This document shows positions 15,968-25,265 of a stretch of 64,000 nucleotides of DNA, in pieces. The stretch's first letter is position 1; each line of letters begins with the position of its first letter. The translations under genes and the position numbers were made by a program. Source of the DNA: OLB6 sp964493635. GTDB taxonomy: Bacteria > Bacteroidota > Ignavibacteria > Kapaibacteriales > Kapaibacteriaceae. The stretch lies in contig CAZBOW010000002.1 in the NCBI GenBank assembly GCA_964493635.1, positions 1 to 64,000 of the forward strand, written 5' to 3'. Under the pieces are notes generated by a model. It worked only from the letters and a program-made list of their open reading frames with translations, ran no database searches and was not told the DNA's origin.

Positions 15968-16744
15968 GTGCTGGTCCTTGCTGTTGCACTGAGCATCGGT
16001 ACACTTCGATCGGATTCATCAGCACCCGCTCTTCGCACGATTCCGAACACCGCCTTCCATTTGGGTGAGCGTCTGGAGTACGATATCAGCTACGCCTTCA
16101 TCAGTGCGGGTACAGCGGTGTTTCAGGTTGCGAAGCAGCCCGCAACCGTCTCTCGACGTCCGTGTTACGTCGTCCAGTTTACGGTGCAGTCGCACAAGTC
16201 CCTGGAGCTGATTTACAAGGTTCGGGATACGTACACAACGTGGATCGACATGGAAGGCATCTTCCCGTGGCAATTCACGCAACGAACCCGCGAAAACACC
16301 TACAAGCGGGACTTCAAGGCCGTGTTCGATCAGGTGGCCAAGACAGCCAGTACAACCGAGGGAACCTTTACGGTACCGCCCTTTGTGCATGATGTTGTTT
16401 CGGCGTTCTACTATGTGCGTACCCAACCGCTCAAGCAGGCCCGTCGTGGCGACGTCATCCGCCTTCAGAACTTCTTCGATCGTGAAACGCACGATCTGCG
16501 TGTGAAGGTCCTTGGTCGGGAGCGCATCACCGTCGAGGCGGGTACGTTCGACTGTGTTGTGATCGAACCGGAAATTGCTTCGGGAAGCCCCTTTGCCTTT
16601 GAAGGTCAGCTGCGCATGTGGATGTCGGCCGATGACCGAGCCATCCCCGTCAAGGTGCGAACAAAGATTCCCATCGGCTCGATCAATGCGGAGCTGACGT
16701 CCTACGCCGGTACACGAGGTCGCGTGGATGCACACTTACGATAG
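15968..16744 (+). CDS. DUF3108-family exported protein
   Basis: A 258-residue protein of the DUF3108 family, a predicted periplasmic beta-rich fold. It begins 11 bp after the tRNA with a GTG (15968) giving a short signal-like segment (MLVLAVALSIGTLRS). The mature part has FHLGERLEYDISYAFISAGT, typical of the family, and VEAGTFDCVVIEPE near the C-terminus. The same frame stays open backwards through the tRNA, which is a chance effect of tRNA sequence. It overlaps the LolA-like gene slightly and probably shares its transcript with the tRNA. DUF3108 members are often linked to envelope lipid or lipoprotein functions, but no activity is known. Confidence 0.82.
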   Translation: MLVLAVALSIGTLRSDSSAPALRTIPNTAFHLGERLEYDISYAFISAGTAVFQVAKQPATVSRRPCYVVQFTVQSHKSLELIYKVRDTYTTWIDMEGIFPWQFTQRTRENTYKRDFKAVFDQVAKTASTTEGTFTVPPFVHDVVSAFYYVRTQPLKQARRGDVIRLQNFFDRETHDLRVKVLGRERITVEAGTFDCVVIEPEIASGSPFAFEGQLRMWMSADDRAIPVKVRTKIPIGSINAELTSYAGTRGRVDAHLR

Positions 16745-16751
16745 GTTCAGA

Positions 16752-17363
16752 ATGATCCGAATGATCCGACTCACTCTTGTTGTAGCAATGGTGGTGGCAT
16801 TCCTTCCAGCCACCATACCCGTCGTCGTCGCCCAAACGGCATCGCCAGCCATCGCGAAGTTCCGATCGATGTATGGTTCACTGAAATCTGTGGACGTCTC
16901 ATTTGAGTCGCAAGGACTCCGCGGAAGGGTGCGCGCACAGAAGGGCGGCAAGTACCGCATCGAGGTTTCGGATCGACTGTTCATCTGCGACGGCACCACG
17001 GTATGGAATGTGCAGCCGCCAACCAAGACAGTGATCGTGAATCGCTATCAACCGCTTGCCGAGAGCATGTCGATCGATCGGGTGTTCTTTGTGCTGATGA
17101 ACGTCTACGTTCCAACCGTCCTGCGCACGCAGCCCGCAACCGTGATCCGGCTACTTCCTCCGGATCCTACTGCGATGACGGCTGGCGTGAGCTACGCGGA
17201 CATTGGTCTAAATGCGGCTGGAACCATCACCTCCATCACGGTGTCGGAGTCGGGCGTAGAATCGGTCTGGAACGTCACGAGGCTGCTTCGTAATCCTACG
17301 ATAGCAGCCTCGACGTTTTCGTACACACCGCCCAAAGGCTGGACGGTGATCAATCTCCGTTAA
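16752..17363 (+). CDS. LolA-like outer-membrane lipoprotein carrier protein
   Basis: A 203-residue periplasmic protein with a signal peptide (about 1-28, ending VVVAQ) and a LolA-type half-barrel: SMYGSLKSVDVSFES opens the domain and GGKYRIEVSDRLFICDGTT is the usual central strand pair. LolA proteins ferry lipoproteins or glycolipids across the periplasm. The start lies in a 9-bp duplication (ATGATCCGA twice, 16752-16769), giving MIRMIR. Pairing with a DUF3108 gene hints at a shared envelope task. Bacteria of this group often have several LolA paralogues, so it may not be the general lipoprotein carrier. Confidence 0.82.
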   Translation: MIRMIRLTLVVAMVVAFLPATIPVVVAQTASPAIAKFRSMYGSLKSVDVSFESQGLRGRVRAQKGGKYRIEVSDRLFICDGTTVWNVQPPTKTVIVNRYQPLAESMSIDRVFFVLMNVYVPTVLRTQPATVIRLLPPDPTAMTAGVSYADIGLNAAGTITSITVSESGVESVWNVTRLLRNPTIAASTFSYTPPKGWTVINLR

Positions 17364-20300
17364 CGGACCACGATCACATGGCGAGCGGCCCGCACACTAC
17401 CAGCCTGGAAGTCCACGAGGTACATGCCCGGAGCAACCTGAGCTGAACGCAGGTCGATCTGAGTGCGATGATTGCCCGATTCGATGACGCCGTCCACCAA
17501 CGTTGCCACTGGCATACCCAGCGCATTGACGAGCGTGATCCTCACGGCCGTAGCCGAAGGAACAGCATAGGTGATGTGCATCATGTCGGTTGCTGGATTG
17601 GGCTGCGGCATGCCAAGGAGATATCCGCCGGTAAGAACGTCGGCCTCCTGTACACCTACCGTAATGCTTGCCGTAACGACGTTGGACGTATCGCTACCAC
17701 ACTGGTTCGACACAACGCAGAAGTACTCTCCCGCTTCGGTAGCAGCAACGCTGGCTTCCACCTCATACGTAGCCGCATTCGAGCTATCGAGAAGCGAATC
17801 GTTGCGGAACCACTGATAGGTAAGGGGCTCTTGCTCATCGGTCTCCACGGTAAAGCGCACCATATCACCGTCGAATACGGTGATGTCCTCGGGTTGCTTT
17901 GTGATCCGTGGAGCACGAATCACCAGCAATTCGAACTCTTCACTCGTGGATACACCACAGTAGTTTGACACTTGTACGGTATAGGTGCCCGAGAAGGTCG
18001 TACGCAAATTCACAAGGTCGAGCACAGCTTCGGTTGCCCCTGGGATGTTGGTGGTACCCACCATCCACTGATAGGTCAGGTCGTTGCCCTCCGCCAAGAC
18101 TTCAAACCGCACGGAATCACCAACGCATACGGTGTCGCCTGCAGGTTGACGTGTAATCTTGGGCAGCTCGGCAATGCCAATACCAATCGTATCACTCGAC
18201 ACTGAAGTTCCTACACCCGTGTACGTCGCCACGCAGTGGTACTGGCCGCGATCTTGCTGTGAGGCATTGCGCACCACCAAGAACTTCGACGTCGATCCGG
18301 TGATCCGTCCATCGTCAATCAATGGTGCTCCGTTCATGAACCAGGCAAGGGTAACCGTACTGCCCTGCACCAGTTGTGGAATCACGGCGCACTCAATTGC
18401 AATGGAGTCGCCCTCGCACACGCGTGGAGTGTTCAGCGACAACAGAACCTGTGGGAAAAACAGGCGTGCCTCCCGAGAATCCACCGTACCGCAGTACCCA
18501 ATTACTTCACATACATACGTGTCGGTTGTATCCACCATCTGAACGTCGCGGATGGTCAGTCGCGAAGAAGTAGCCCCTGAGATGCGGTTGTTATCAATCA
18601 CGTTGGTGTCTACGTAGGCCTGGGCCGACGGATCCCAGTAGCGCTTCTTCCACTGGTACCGCGACGAAAACGTGAATGGCGAGCCAATGGCGTCGGCAAT
18701 CACTTCGAAGGACACGGTTGATCCCGCTGTGGCTGGTTGCGATACCGGCTGCTCGATGACTTCGGTGGGTCGCACAACAAACAGCGTTGCTGGTTCGGAC
18801 ATCACACGCTCGGTGTGGAAGCCATCGGTTGCGATCACCTCACAAGAATACACGCCGGACACCGAGTACGTCACAAACGTGAACTGCAGGATCGGTCCGG
18901 TGGCACTCACAATGGGACGGCCATCGCGGTACCATTGATACGTTACCGTAGCCCCATCCAAGACCGTTGCCTCGATGCTGAACTGCATCTCCTCACCAAT
19001 ACAGGCATATCGGCCGAGGGGTTGCTTGGTGATCACCGGCACCGGAATTGCCTCGTCGGCACCCATGTAGGGGGCGATCCGCTGCTGGCCATCAATGTCC
19101 GTATTTGTCACGGCCATGCCACTGGATGCTCCGAGCAGGCCGGTGGACAGTGCTGCAAGGTGCAGGTCGTTTTCACCAACAAAACTCACGGTCTCCGACG
19201 ACGAGTTGATATCGTGTCCGGTGGCAGCCCGCCAACTGGTGAGCGGATGACCGACGGTGTCGCGCGGAACGTCCGTTCCATTGAATCGACCAACCATCAG
19301 GCCGGTCGTCATCAGGTTGTTATAGTCGCACGTGGTGACATAATCGAGCTGATTCACCACAGCAAACCCGCCCGGCTCCGACGTGTTCATCAGGATGTTG
19401 TTCACAACAGTGTACGCTTCCCCTTGTGGCTGCTGCATGCCTGGAAAGAGATCACGACCGATCACCAGAGCTGTTGACTGATCGGCCGCTGCCGTACCCG
19501 AAACCAGCACGGTGTTGAAAACAATTCGTGTGTGGTCGCTGGCCGAGGACGGCACCACCATGATTCCGCGCACCTGCTCCGTACCCGACACGGAGATCAT
19601 GTTGTTGTACACATCGATGCCGTGGTCTCCCCCCGAAGAACCATTCATCGAAAACACTCCCACGCCCACAACATCGGACCCGGAAACGCCACCCAAGTGT
19701 GCTGTCACGGAGTTTGCGCTCACCTGTCCCGCACCGATGGTCACAATGCCGTTGAACCCATCGGAGGTCGAGTCCGAGGTTACATGATTCGCGTCAACAA
19801 CAATGTTGAGACCGGCAGCGAGGATTGCATCCGAACTGATCGACGTAAACTGTGAGCTGTCGATCACGATCGGATGTTCGTCGCTATCCATATTATCCAC
19901 CATGATGGCCACATCCATGTTGCGTATGCTGCTGTTGTGAAACGCAAACGGTGTGCGGACAACAAACATCGACGTGGCATCGGCCACAGCGTTGGCGTAG
20001 TCGTTGACACCAACAAACTCGCAGTTCCGTACCGTCAGCCCCTTTGNNNNNNNNNNNNNNNNNNNNNNNNNNNNNNNNNNNNNNNNNNNNNNNNNNNNNN
20101 NNNNNNNNNNNNNNNNNNNNNNNNNNNNNNNNNNNNNNNNNNNNNNTTGGCGTAGTCGTTGACACCAACAAACTCGCAGTTCCGTACCGTCAGCCCCTTT
20201 GCATCCAGAGCAAAGATGTGACCACCCCACGCGCCATCTTCCGGTAGTGAAAATCGGAGATCTTCCAGCACCACGTGGGCATGTTCGCCAACAACGTACA

Positions 20301-21579
20301 CTTGGTACAACCCATGCTCAAGCTCGTCCAGCAAACCGTAGCCCGGCTGATTGGAGGGCGCAAAAACAAAGTTGGGGGTGTAGCCCTCGGCAGCAAACAA
20401 CGTGATCGTATGATCGGATGCGGGGACATCAGGAACGATGATCTGCTCGTTGTACTCCGTTCCGAAGATGCGGAGCTGCACATCACCCTTTAGGCCAGAA
20501 TTGGCCAGATGGCGGATTCCTGCGCTCACAGACGTAAAGGCTCCAGCCGCTCCATTTTGGATGACGTTCAGCATGCCCTCCACTCGCGGAGCCAGGTAGG
20601 CTACCAGTGCGTCGTTACCGGGAACGTTATCGGCACCACCGTTAGGATTCGTCGTGCTCACGATCACGGTATTAAAGCTTGTTGCCGTTGGCGTAAACGT
20701 GCCCAACTGCACTTCGATCACCTCGCCACTTTGCAGTGCTGGATTAGCATCGTAGGTAACGGTCGGCTGAGCAACACCGCTGATCGACCATGCCACCTGC
20801 ACAGATGTCAGTGGTGTGGTGCCCCGGTTCATCACCATGGCTTTGACGGTCACCGGCTGTCCGGCATCGAACGTACCTACCGGCTGCGATAGAGCTACCA
20901 CGGACGCGTCGATTGCTGCCGACTCCCGATAGGAGTAAGTGGTTCCCACCACAGGTGACCACCCAGCAATGACTTCGCTGTGGAGCTCGGATGCGCTCAC
21001 GGTTGGCATCATCCATGAGCTATGCCAGTACGATGCCGACAGAAAGATGTTCTGCCCTGCCGATGTTGCGCCGATGAGCGGCCGAACGTAGGCCGACACG
21101 GTCATCGCACCGTAGATAACATCTACCGAGCCACCCTCGTGGATACGCACCTGGATGTTGTACTGGTCCTGCGAGCTTCCTTGGGGAGACCGCGTTGCAT
21201 TGCGCCACTGAATCACCACAGTCCGATCGGGGGCGGTGCCCAGTGTTTGCGTTCGCAGCGTTCCGTTCACCGATGCCGAAAGCGGAGAGCCCCATGCGTA
21301 AATGGTGTTGGAACCAAACATCACGGCTCCGGATCCACCGGCGACATCCACCTGCGTGTAGTCGTCACCGCCCCACGTGTAGGTGAATGGGAGTAGGACC
21401 GTGCCGGTGTAGCCGTCAAGGGCGGCGCCAGTAGCCAACAGATTTCCTCCGGTGATTTCCTGGTAGGTCCCTTGGCTTACACCGTAGGTGATTGCCGTCC
21501 CTTGTGCTGCCGCGCTTGTAAATACACCACTACAACTAATGATGCACAAGCAGAGGAGCACGAATGCTTGCTGCCGCAT
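17360..21579 (-). CDS. Large T9SS-exported beta-helix/Ig-repeat surface protein
   Basis: After collapsing the gap at 20047-20146 (155 bp removed) this is one open frame of 1354 residues. A signal peptide (about 1-26) leads into an N-terminal beta region (30-330, including an extracellular CARDB-like part near 225-320). A right-handed beta-helix-like stretch follows, rich in I/V and N/D turns (about 340-690). Five Ig-like domains come next, recognisable by repeats of YQW and GxYxC, each with a Cys pair. It ends with a type A T9SS sorting domain (PNPATD, last 85 residues). It should be secreted and anchored to the surface or released; adhesion or polysaccharide binding is plausible. Confidence 0.85.
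20047..20146. other. Scaffold gap; probably an unmerged 55-bp contig overlap
   Basis: Identical 55-bp sequences flank the N run (19992-20046 and 20147-20201). Removing one copy plus the gap restores a single reading frame in the surface-protein gene, so the gap is very probably an assembly artefact. Confidence 0.93.
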
Positions 21580-21635
21580 GATTTGTTCCTATCGAGAGTG
21601 TCGAACGATCGAATGAATACTCAAAACTACTGACT

Positions 21636-24083
21636 TCATCGCAGTAGACGGTTCATGCGTGCGCGTTCCGACGAAGTGAGTTCCATGCGATCAAGAGCAC
21701 GACGGAACACACCCTTCGCTGGATCCGATCCACTTAGTTGCGTGAGCGCAGCCGCAGCTCGATCGGCAAGTCGGTTGTTCGTGCTTAAGCAGGCCTGTAC
21801 CATCACCGTCGCAACCGCTGGGGTAGCGGCTCCGATACGCACCAATGCCTCGAGTGCAGTTTGGCGTGTGATAAACTCAAAGCCTGGACCAGCATAGTCC
21901 ACAAGCTGTCCCACGGCCAGCGTGTCGCCGTCGAGGGCCATGAACGCTGCACGGGTGATCTCGATGGCGGCATGCGGCGATGAGACACCATCGGTAAGGC
22001 GCAGGTACCGGTCATGATGCTCCGGGAAGGATAACCATAGCTTCTCGAATGCGTCACGCTGTACACCAAACGACGGATCCATCAGCAATCCTTCAACGGT
22101 GCCGCGGAGGGCTTCCGGAATCGTCTCTATTCCACGTAGTGCCGACCTCCGCACTTCAACATTGGCATCACGAAGCCCCAGATCTACCATCGTGACCGCA
22201 TCGGCAGAACCTCGCTTCATCATCCCAACAGCCTGCTCGACAGCAGCCGATCGCATAGCGTGGAACGCTTCCTTGGTGTACACATCCATCAACACGGCCA
22301 GACGGTCGGCATCCGGCATCGCCACATCATTGAGCCCTTCCAACGCATCATAGCGATCGATCATGGCCGGAGCCATACGAAGCTGGGCCAGGAGTTCCTC
22401 GCGCGTCTTTTCGAACGTGATGTTCTTCAGCACCTTTCCCGCGGGATCGAAGAGCACGAAGGCTACTTCGCGTCCCTGCGGGTTCGGAAGATCCACTACT
22501 GTAAGCGGACCGTCGATCCATGCGGTCTGCTCGGTATGCGTGCCGTTGGTATACCACACGTCAATAGTGATCGGCATCCGGAAGTACCCGGTAAGGTTGT
22601 CCACGGCGTGAATCTGTTCAACCATCACGGACGTCACGGGCTGAGGAGCCGGTACCGAGCGATACTGCACGCGGTAGTGTGGCTCTCCACCGCGATACAG
22701 CCATTGATCAAAAAACCATCGCGGCGACATACCCAACGTATCCTGGAACATCTGATACAGGTCGTTGGTCTCCACTACGCTGTAGGCATGACGCATCAGG
22801 AATGCCTTGAGAACCCGTCGAACGGCATCTTCACCAAAGGTGGACCGCATCATGTCGATCACGGCCGCCCCCTTTGGATAATACCGGGACGATCCAGCGT
22901 CCGGATGCACGATCGGGAGTCGGTCCCGTCGTCCTGCTGCGAGCGACCGCTGCTGCAGCTGACGGCGACTCCACTGGTAGGCATCTTCCCCTTCGGCCGT
23001 GCGGAGGTACAAGTGGGGGTAAAACGTTGCAAACGACTCTTGCAGCCAGAGCGACGTGCGCGATCGACCCGTGATCAGATCTCCGAACCACTGGTGCACT
23101 AATTCATGGATGTTCACACTGAGATACCGGCGGTCGAGTTGTCCGCGCTCATCCGAATGGTAGAAGTCACCAAAGATGGTAGCTGTGGTGTTTTCCATGG
23201 CACCATATACATAGTCGGCCACTGGTACCTGCCGGTACGTGGTGCCCCATGGGTACGGCACTCCAATCTCGGTTTCGAGGTAGTCCATGATCTCGTTCAT
23301 CGACTGGTACGTTGCCTGCACAGCCTCTGGCTTCCATGGATACCAGTAACACTCGGTTTCCACACCCCGGCTCGTGCGAAATGTAGTGGATGAGTACTGT
23401 CCAATGGCGAGCATCAGCAGATAGTTGGAATGGGGCTTGGTCATGGCATAGGACCACGTGCGCGTCCCGTCGCTGTTTGATACCACGCTGGTGCGATCAC
23501 CGTTGGAAACCACGGTGTAGGTCGAGTCGAATGTGACCGTCGTTGTGGTGATCATCTTGTCGTTCATATCGTCGTACATCGGAATCCAATGGCGATGATC
23601 GAACGCCTGGCCTTGCGTCCAGATCTGCCGAATCATCCTGCCGGACGGGTCGTTCCAACCAATGAAGTACAGTCCCTTACGGGGAGCTGCCTCGTACGTG
23701 AACTCAACAGTTCCTGTCTGATCCCACTCCAATGCCGGCTGACAGTACACAAGGACCGATGTGTCGGTTGTGCGGAATCGAGCTGGTTTACCATTGATGA
23801 GGGCCTGCTTAACCGTGAGGTTGATACCATCGAACTCGAGACTGTCCACCTGTGGTCGCAGCACAGTGTAGGTGTGAACGACCTTGCCGATCACCGTTCC
23901 CTCAAATGGAAGAAACGATACGGTAAGGTCCATCTGGGTGATATCCAGCGATCGCTCACGTGGCTCGGTTTCCGGAACCACGACATACGTGGTTGTGGGA
24001 ATCGATGTGGGTTGAGCCATCATTACGATCGACATCGTGATCGACATCGTGATCAGCTGGAGTGCGGTCGTGAAACGTATCAT
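21636..24083 (-). CDS. M1-family zinc metallopeptidase (aminopeptidase N-like), exported
   Basis: An 815-residue enzyme with a signal peptide rich in Met and Ile (about 1-24). The exopeptidase motif GAMEN is at 294-298. The zinc site HELVH is at 326-330 with the third ligand Glu349 in WLQES, giving the full HExxH-x18-E. Residues after about 590 form helical HEAT-like repeats, as in M1 C-terminal domains. It should cleave N-terminal residues from peptides in the periplasm or outside the cell. The start at 24083 was chosen for its signal peptide; the codons for MSIT/MSIV are a 12-bp duplication. It lies 56 bp downstream of the surface-protein gene. Confidence 0.93.
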   Translation of the reverse strand: MIRFTTALQLITMSITMSIVMMAQPTSIPTTTYVVVPETEPRERSLDITQMDLTVSFLPFEGTVIGKVVHTYTVLRPQVDSLEFDGINLTVKQALINGKPARFRTTDTSVLVYCQPALEWDQTGTVEFTYEAAPRKGLYFIGWNDPSGRMIRQIWTQGQAFDHRHWIPMYDDMNDKMITTTTVTFDSTYTVVSNGDRTSVVSNSDGTRTWSYAMTKPHSNYLLMLAIGQYSSTTFRTSRGVETECYWYPWKPEAVQATYQSMNEIMDYLETEIGVPYPWGTTYRQVPVADYVYGAMENTTATIFGDFYHSDERGQLDRRYLSVNIHELVHQWFGDLITGRSRTSLWLQESFATFYPHLYLRTAEGEDAYQWSRRQLQQRSLAAGRRDRLPIVHPDAGSSRYYPKGAAVIDMMRSTFGEDAVRRVLKAFLMRHAYSVVETNDLYQMFQDTLGMSPRWFFDQWLYRGGEPHYRVQYRSVPAPQPVTSVMVEQIHAVDNLTGYFRMPITIDVWYTNGTHTEQTAWIDGPLTVVDLPNPQGREVAFVLFDPAGKVLKNITFEKTREELLAQLRMAPAMIDRYDALEGLNDVAMPDADRLAVLMDVYTKEAFHAMRSAAVEQAVGMMKRGSADAVTMVDLGLRDANVEVRRSALRGIETIPEALRGTVEGLLMDPSFGVQRDAFEKLWLSFPEHHDRYLRLTDGVSSPHAAIEITRAAFMALDGDTLAVGQLVDYAGPGFEFITRQTALEALVRIGAATPAVATVMVQACLSTNNRLADRAAAALTQLSGSDPAKGVFRRALDRMELTSSERARMNRLLR

Positions 24084-24123
24084 GGACCTTGGCTTTGGGA
24101 TGAGACAGATTGATGCGAAGATA

Positions 24124-24165
24124 CCGCAACCATACGACCGCAACCATACTAGCGCAACCAGCACA
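24124..24165. repeat. Three 14-bp tandem repeats between divergent genes
   Basis: CCGCAACCATACGA, CCGCAACCATACTA and GCGCAACCAGCACA are contiguous just upstream of the crcB promoter box and between divergent starts, so they may bind a regulator. Confidence 0.72.
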
Positions 24166-24168
24166 CCG

Positions 24169-24176
24169 TATCTTTG
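24169..24176 (+). promoter_or_regulatory. TAnnTTTG box 3 nt before the crcB ATG
   Basis: TATCTTTG is followed by CCA and then ATG (24180). With the usual start 4-5 nt beyond this box, transcription would begin at the start codon, giving a leaderless mRNA. Confidence 0.62.
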
Positions 24177-24179
24177 CCA

Positions 24180-24536
24180 ATGGTTCAACACCTGCTGATT
24201 GCAATGTGCGGTGGTGCCATCGGCACAGGACTGCGGTTCCTCGTTGCACAGATCCTCGCACCGTCATCTGGGTTTCCTTGGCAGACGTTTGTCGTGAACC
24301 TGCTTGGAAGCGCGGTGCTCGGAGCCGTGCTGGGCAGCGCCGAGCGCGGAGGGTGGTCGTCTGCTTCGCTGATCTTCTTGGGAACGGGAATTTGTGGAGG
24401 GTTCACGACGTTTTCTGCCATATCAGCGGAAACCTTTCACCTCCTTCATCTAGGACAGTACACCATGGCATTGACGTACTCTGCTCTTACGCTGGCCGGC
24501 GGCATCTTGCTGAGTGCGGCGGCATGGCTGGCCGTG
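24180..24536 (+). CDS. crcB: CrcB/Fluc-family fluoride channel (3' end in gap)
   Basis: 119 residues are visible, close to full length for the family (about 125). The motifs GGAIGTGLRFL, NLLGSAVLGAVLG and GTGICGGFTTFS are diagnostic of the dual-topology fluoride exporter, which protects the cell from fluoride. Four hydrophobic segments can be counted. Translation probably starts at ATG 24180; the internal ATG at 24204 is an alternative. The C-terminal few residues and the stop lie in the N run. No fluoride riboswitch fits in the short upstream region. A continuous frame into msrA across the gap is meaningless because the gap length is arbitrary. Confidence 0.92.
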
Positions 24537-24636
24537 NNNNNNNNNNNNNNNNNNNNNNNNNNNNNNNNNNNNNNNNNNNNNNNNNNNNNNNNNNNNNNNN
24601 NNNNNNNNNNNNNNNNNNNNNNNNNNNNNNNNNNNN
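24537..24636. other. Scaffold gap between crcB and msrA
   Basis: 100 N of arbitrary size; the flanks do not overlap. It hides the end of crcB and possibly a signal peptide of msrA. Confidence 0.9.
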
Positions 24637-24674
24637 CGCCAACAACCACAACCACTTCCCCCGCGGAGATTCAC

Positions 24675-25241
24675 ATGGATACCGATACAACCTTGCAAAC
24701 GGCAACCGTAGCAGGAGGATGCTTCTGGTGCGTGGAAGCAGTGTTTCAGCGCCTCGAAGGTGTCGATACCGTCATCAGCGGCTACAGCGGTGGCACAAAG
24801 GAAACGGCTGATTACAAAACGGTCTGCACCGGTACAACACAGCATGCGGAAGCCTGTCAGATCAGCTTCAATCCGGCGGTGATTTCGTACGAAGAGATTC
24901 TGCAGGTGTTTTTCTCTGCACATGATCCCACAACGCTGAATCGACAGGGAAATGATGTTGGACCACAGTATCGCAGTGCGATCTTTTACCACTCCGATGA
25001 ACAGCGTACCATCGCCGAGGCCTACATCCAACAGCTGAATGCCTCGCATACATGGCCAGATCCTATCGTAACGGAGGTTGTGCCCTACGAAGCCTTCTAC
25101 GTTGCTGAGGACTACCATCAGAATTACTTCAACCAGAATGGTGCTCAGCCGTACTGTGCGTTTGTGGTACGACCCAAGGTCGAAAAGTTCATGAAGGCAT
25201 TCAAAGATCGCGTTAAGCCCAGCTACCGCGCAGAAGAGTAA
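24675..25241 (+). CDS. msrA: Peptide methionine-(S)-S-oxide reductase
   Basis: A 188-residue enzyme that reduces methionine-S-sulfoxide in proteins. The catalytic motif GGCFWC (Cys16 attacks the sulfoxide) is followed by EAVFQRLEGV and SGYSGG; later DPTTLNRQGNDVGPQYRSAI and DYHQNYF are all MsrA hallmarks. The ATG at 24675 gives a cytoplasmic form. However the frame is open upstream into the gap and reads a Thr-rich linker (PTTTTTSPAEIH), so an exported lipoprotein form starting inside the gap is possible. The stop lies in an 11-bp repeat shared with the copper ATPase start. Confidence 0.93.
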   Translation: MDTDTTLQTATVAGGCFWCVEAVFQRLEGVDTVISGYSGGTKETADYKTVCTGTTQHAEACQISFNPAVISYEEILQVFFSAHDPTTLNRQGNDVGPQYRSAIFYHSDEQRTIAEAYIQQLNASHTWPDPIVTEVVPYEAFYVAEDYHQNYFNQNGAQPYCAFVVRPKVEKFMKAFKDRVKPSYRAEE

Positions 25242-25265
25242 CGCATGAGTAACGCATGAGTAACG
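25236..25265 (+). repeat. 11-bp tandem repeat joining msrA stop and copA start
   Basis: GAGTAACGCAT occurs at 25236-25246 and 25247-25257, with a partial third copy to 25265. It contains the msrA stop, an ATG-led four-codon minicistron (25245-25259) and the copA ATG at 25256, which overlaps the minicistron stop. Confidence 0.9.

Noticed and set aside
24180..25241. A single crcB-msrA fusion protein
   Set aside because: The continuous frame exists only because the 100-N gap has an arbitrary length. CrcB is nearly complete before the gap and MsrA has its own start.
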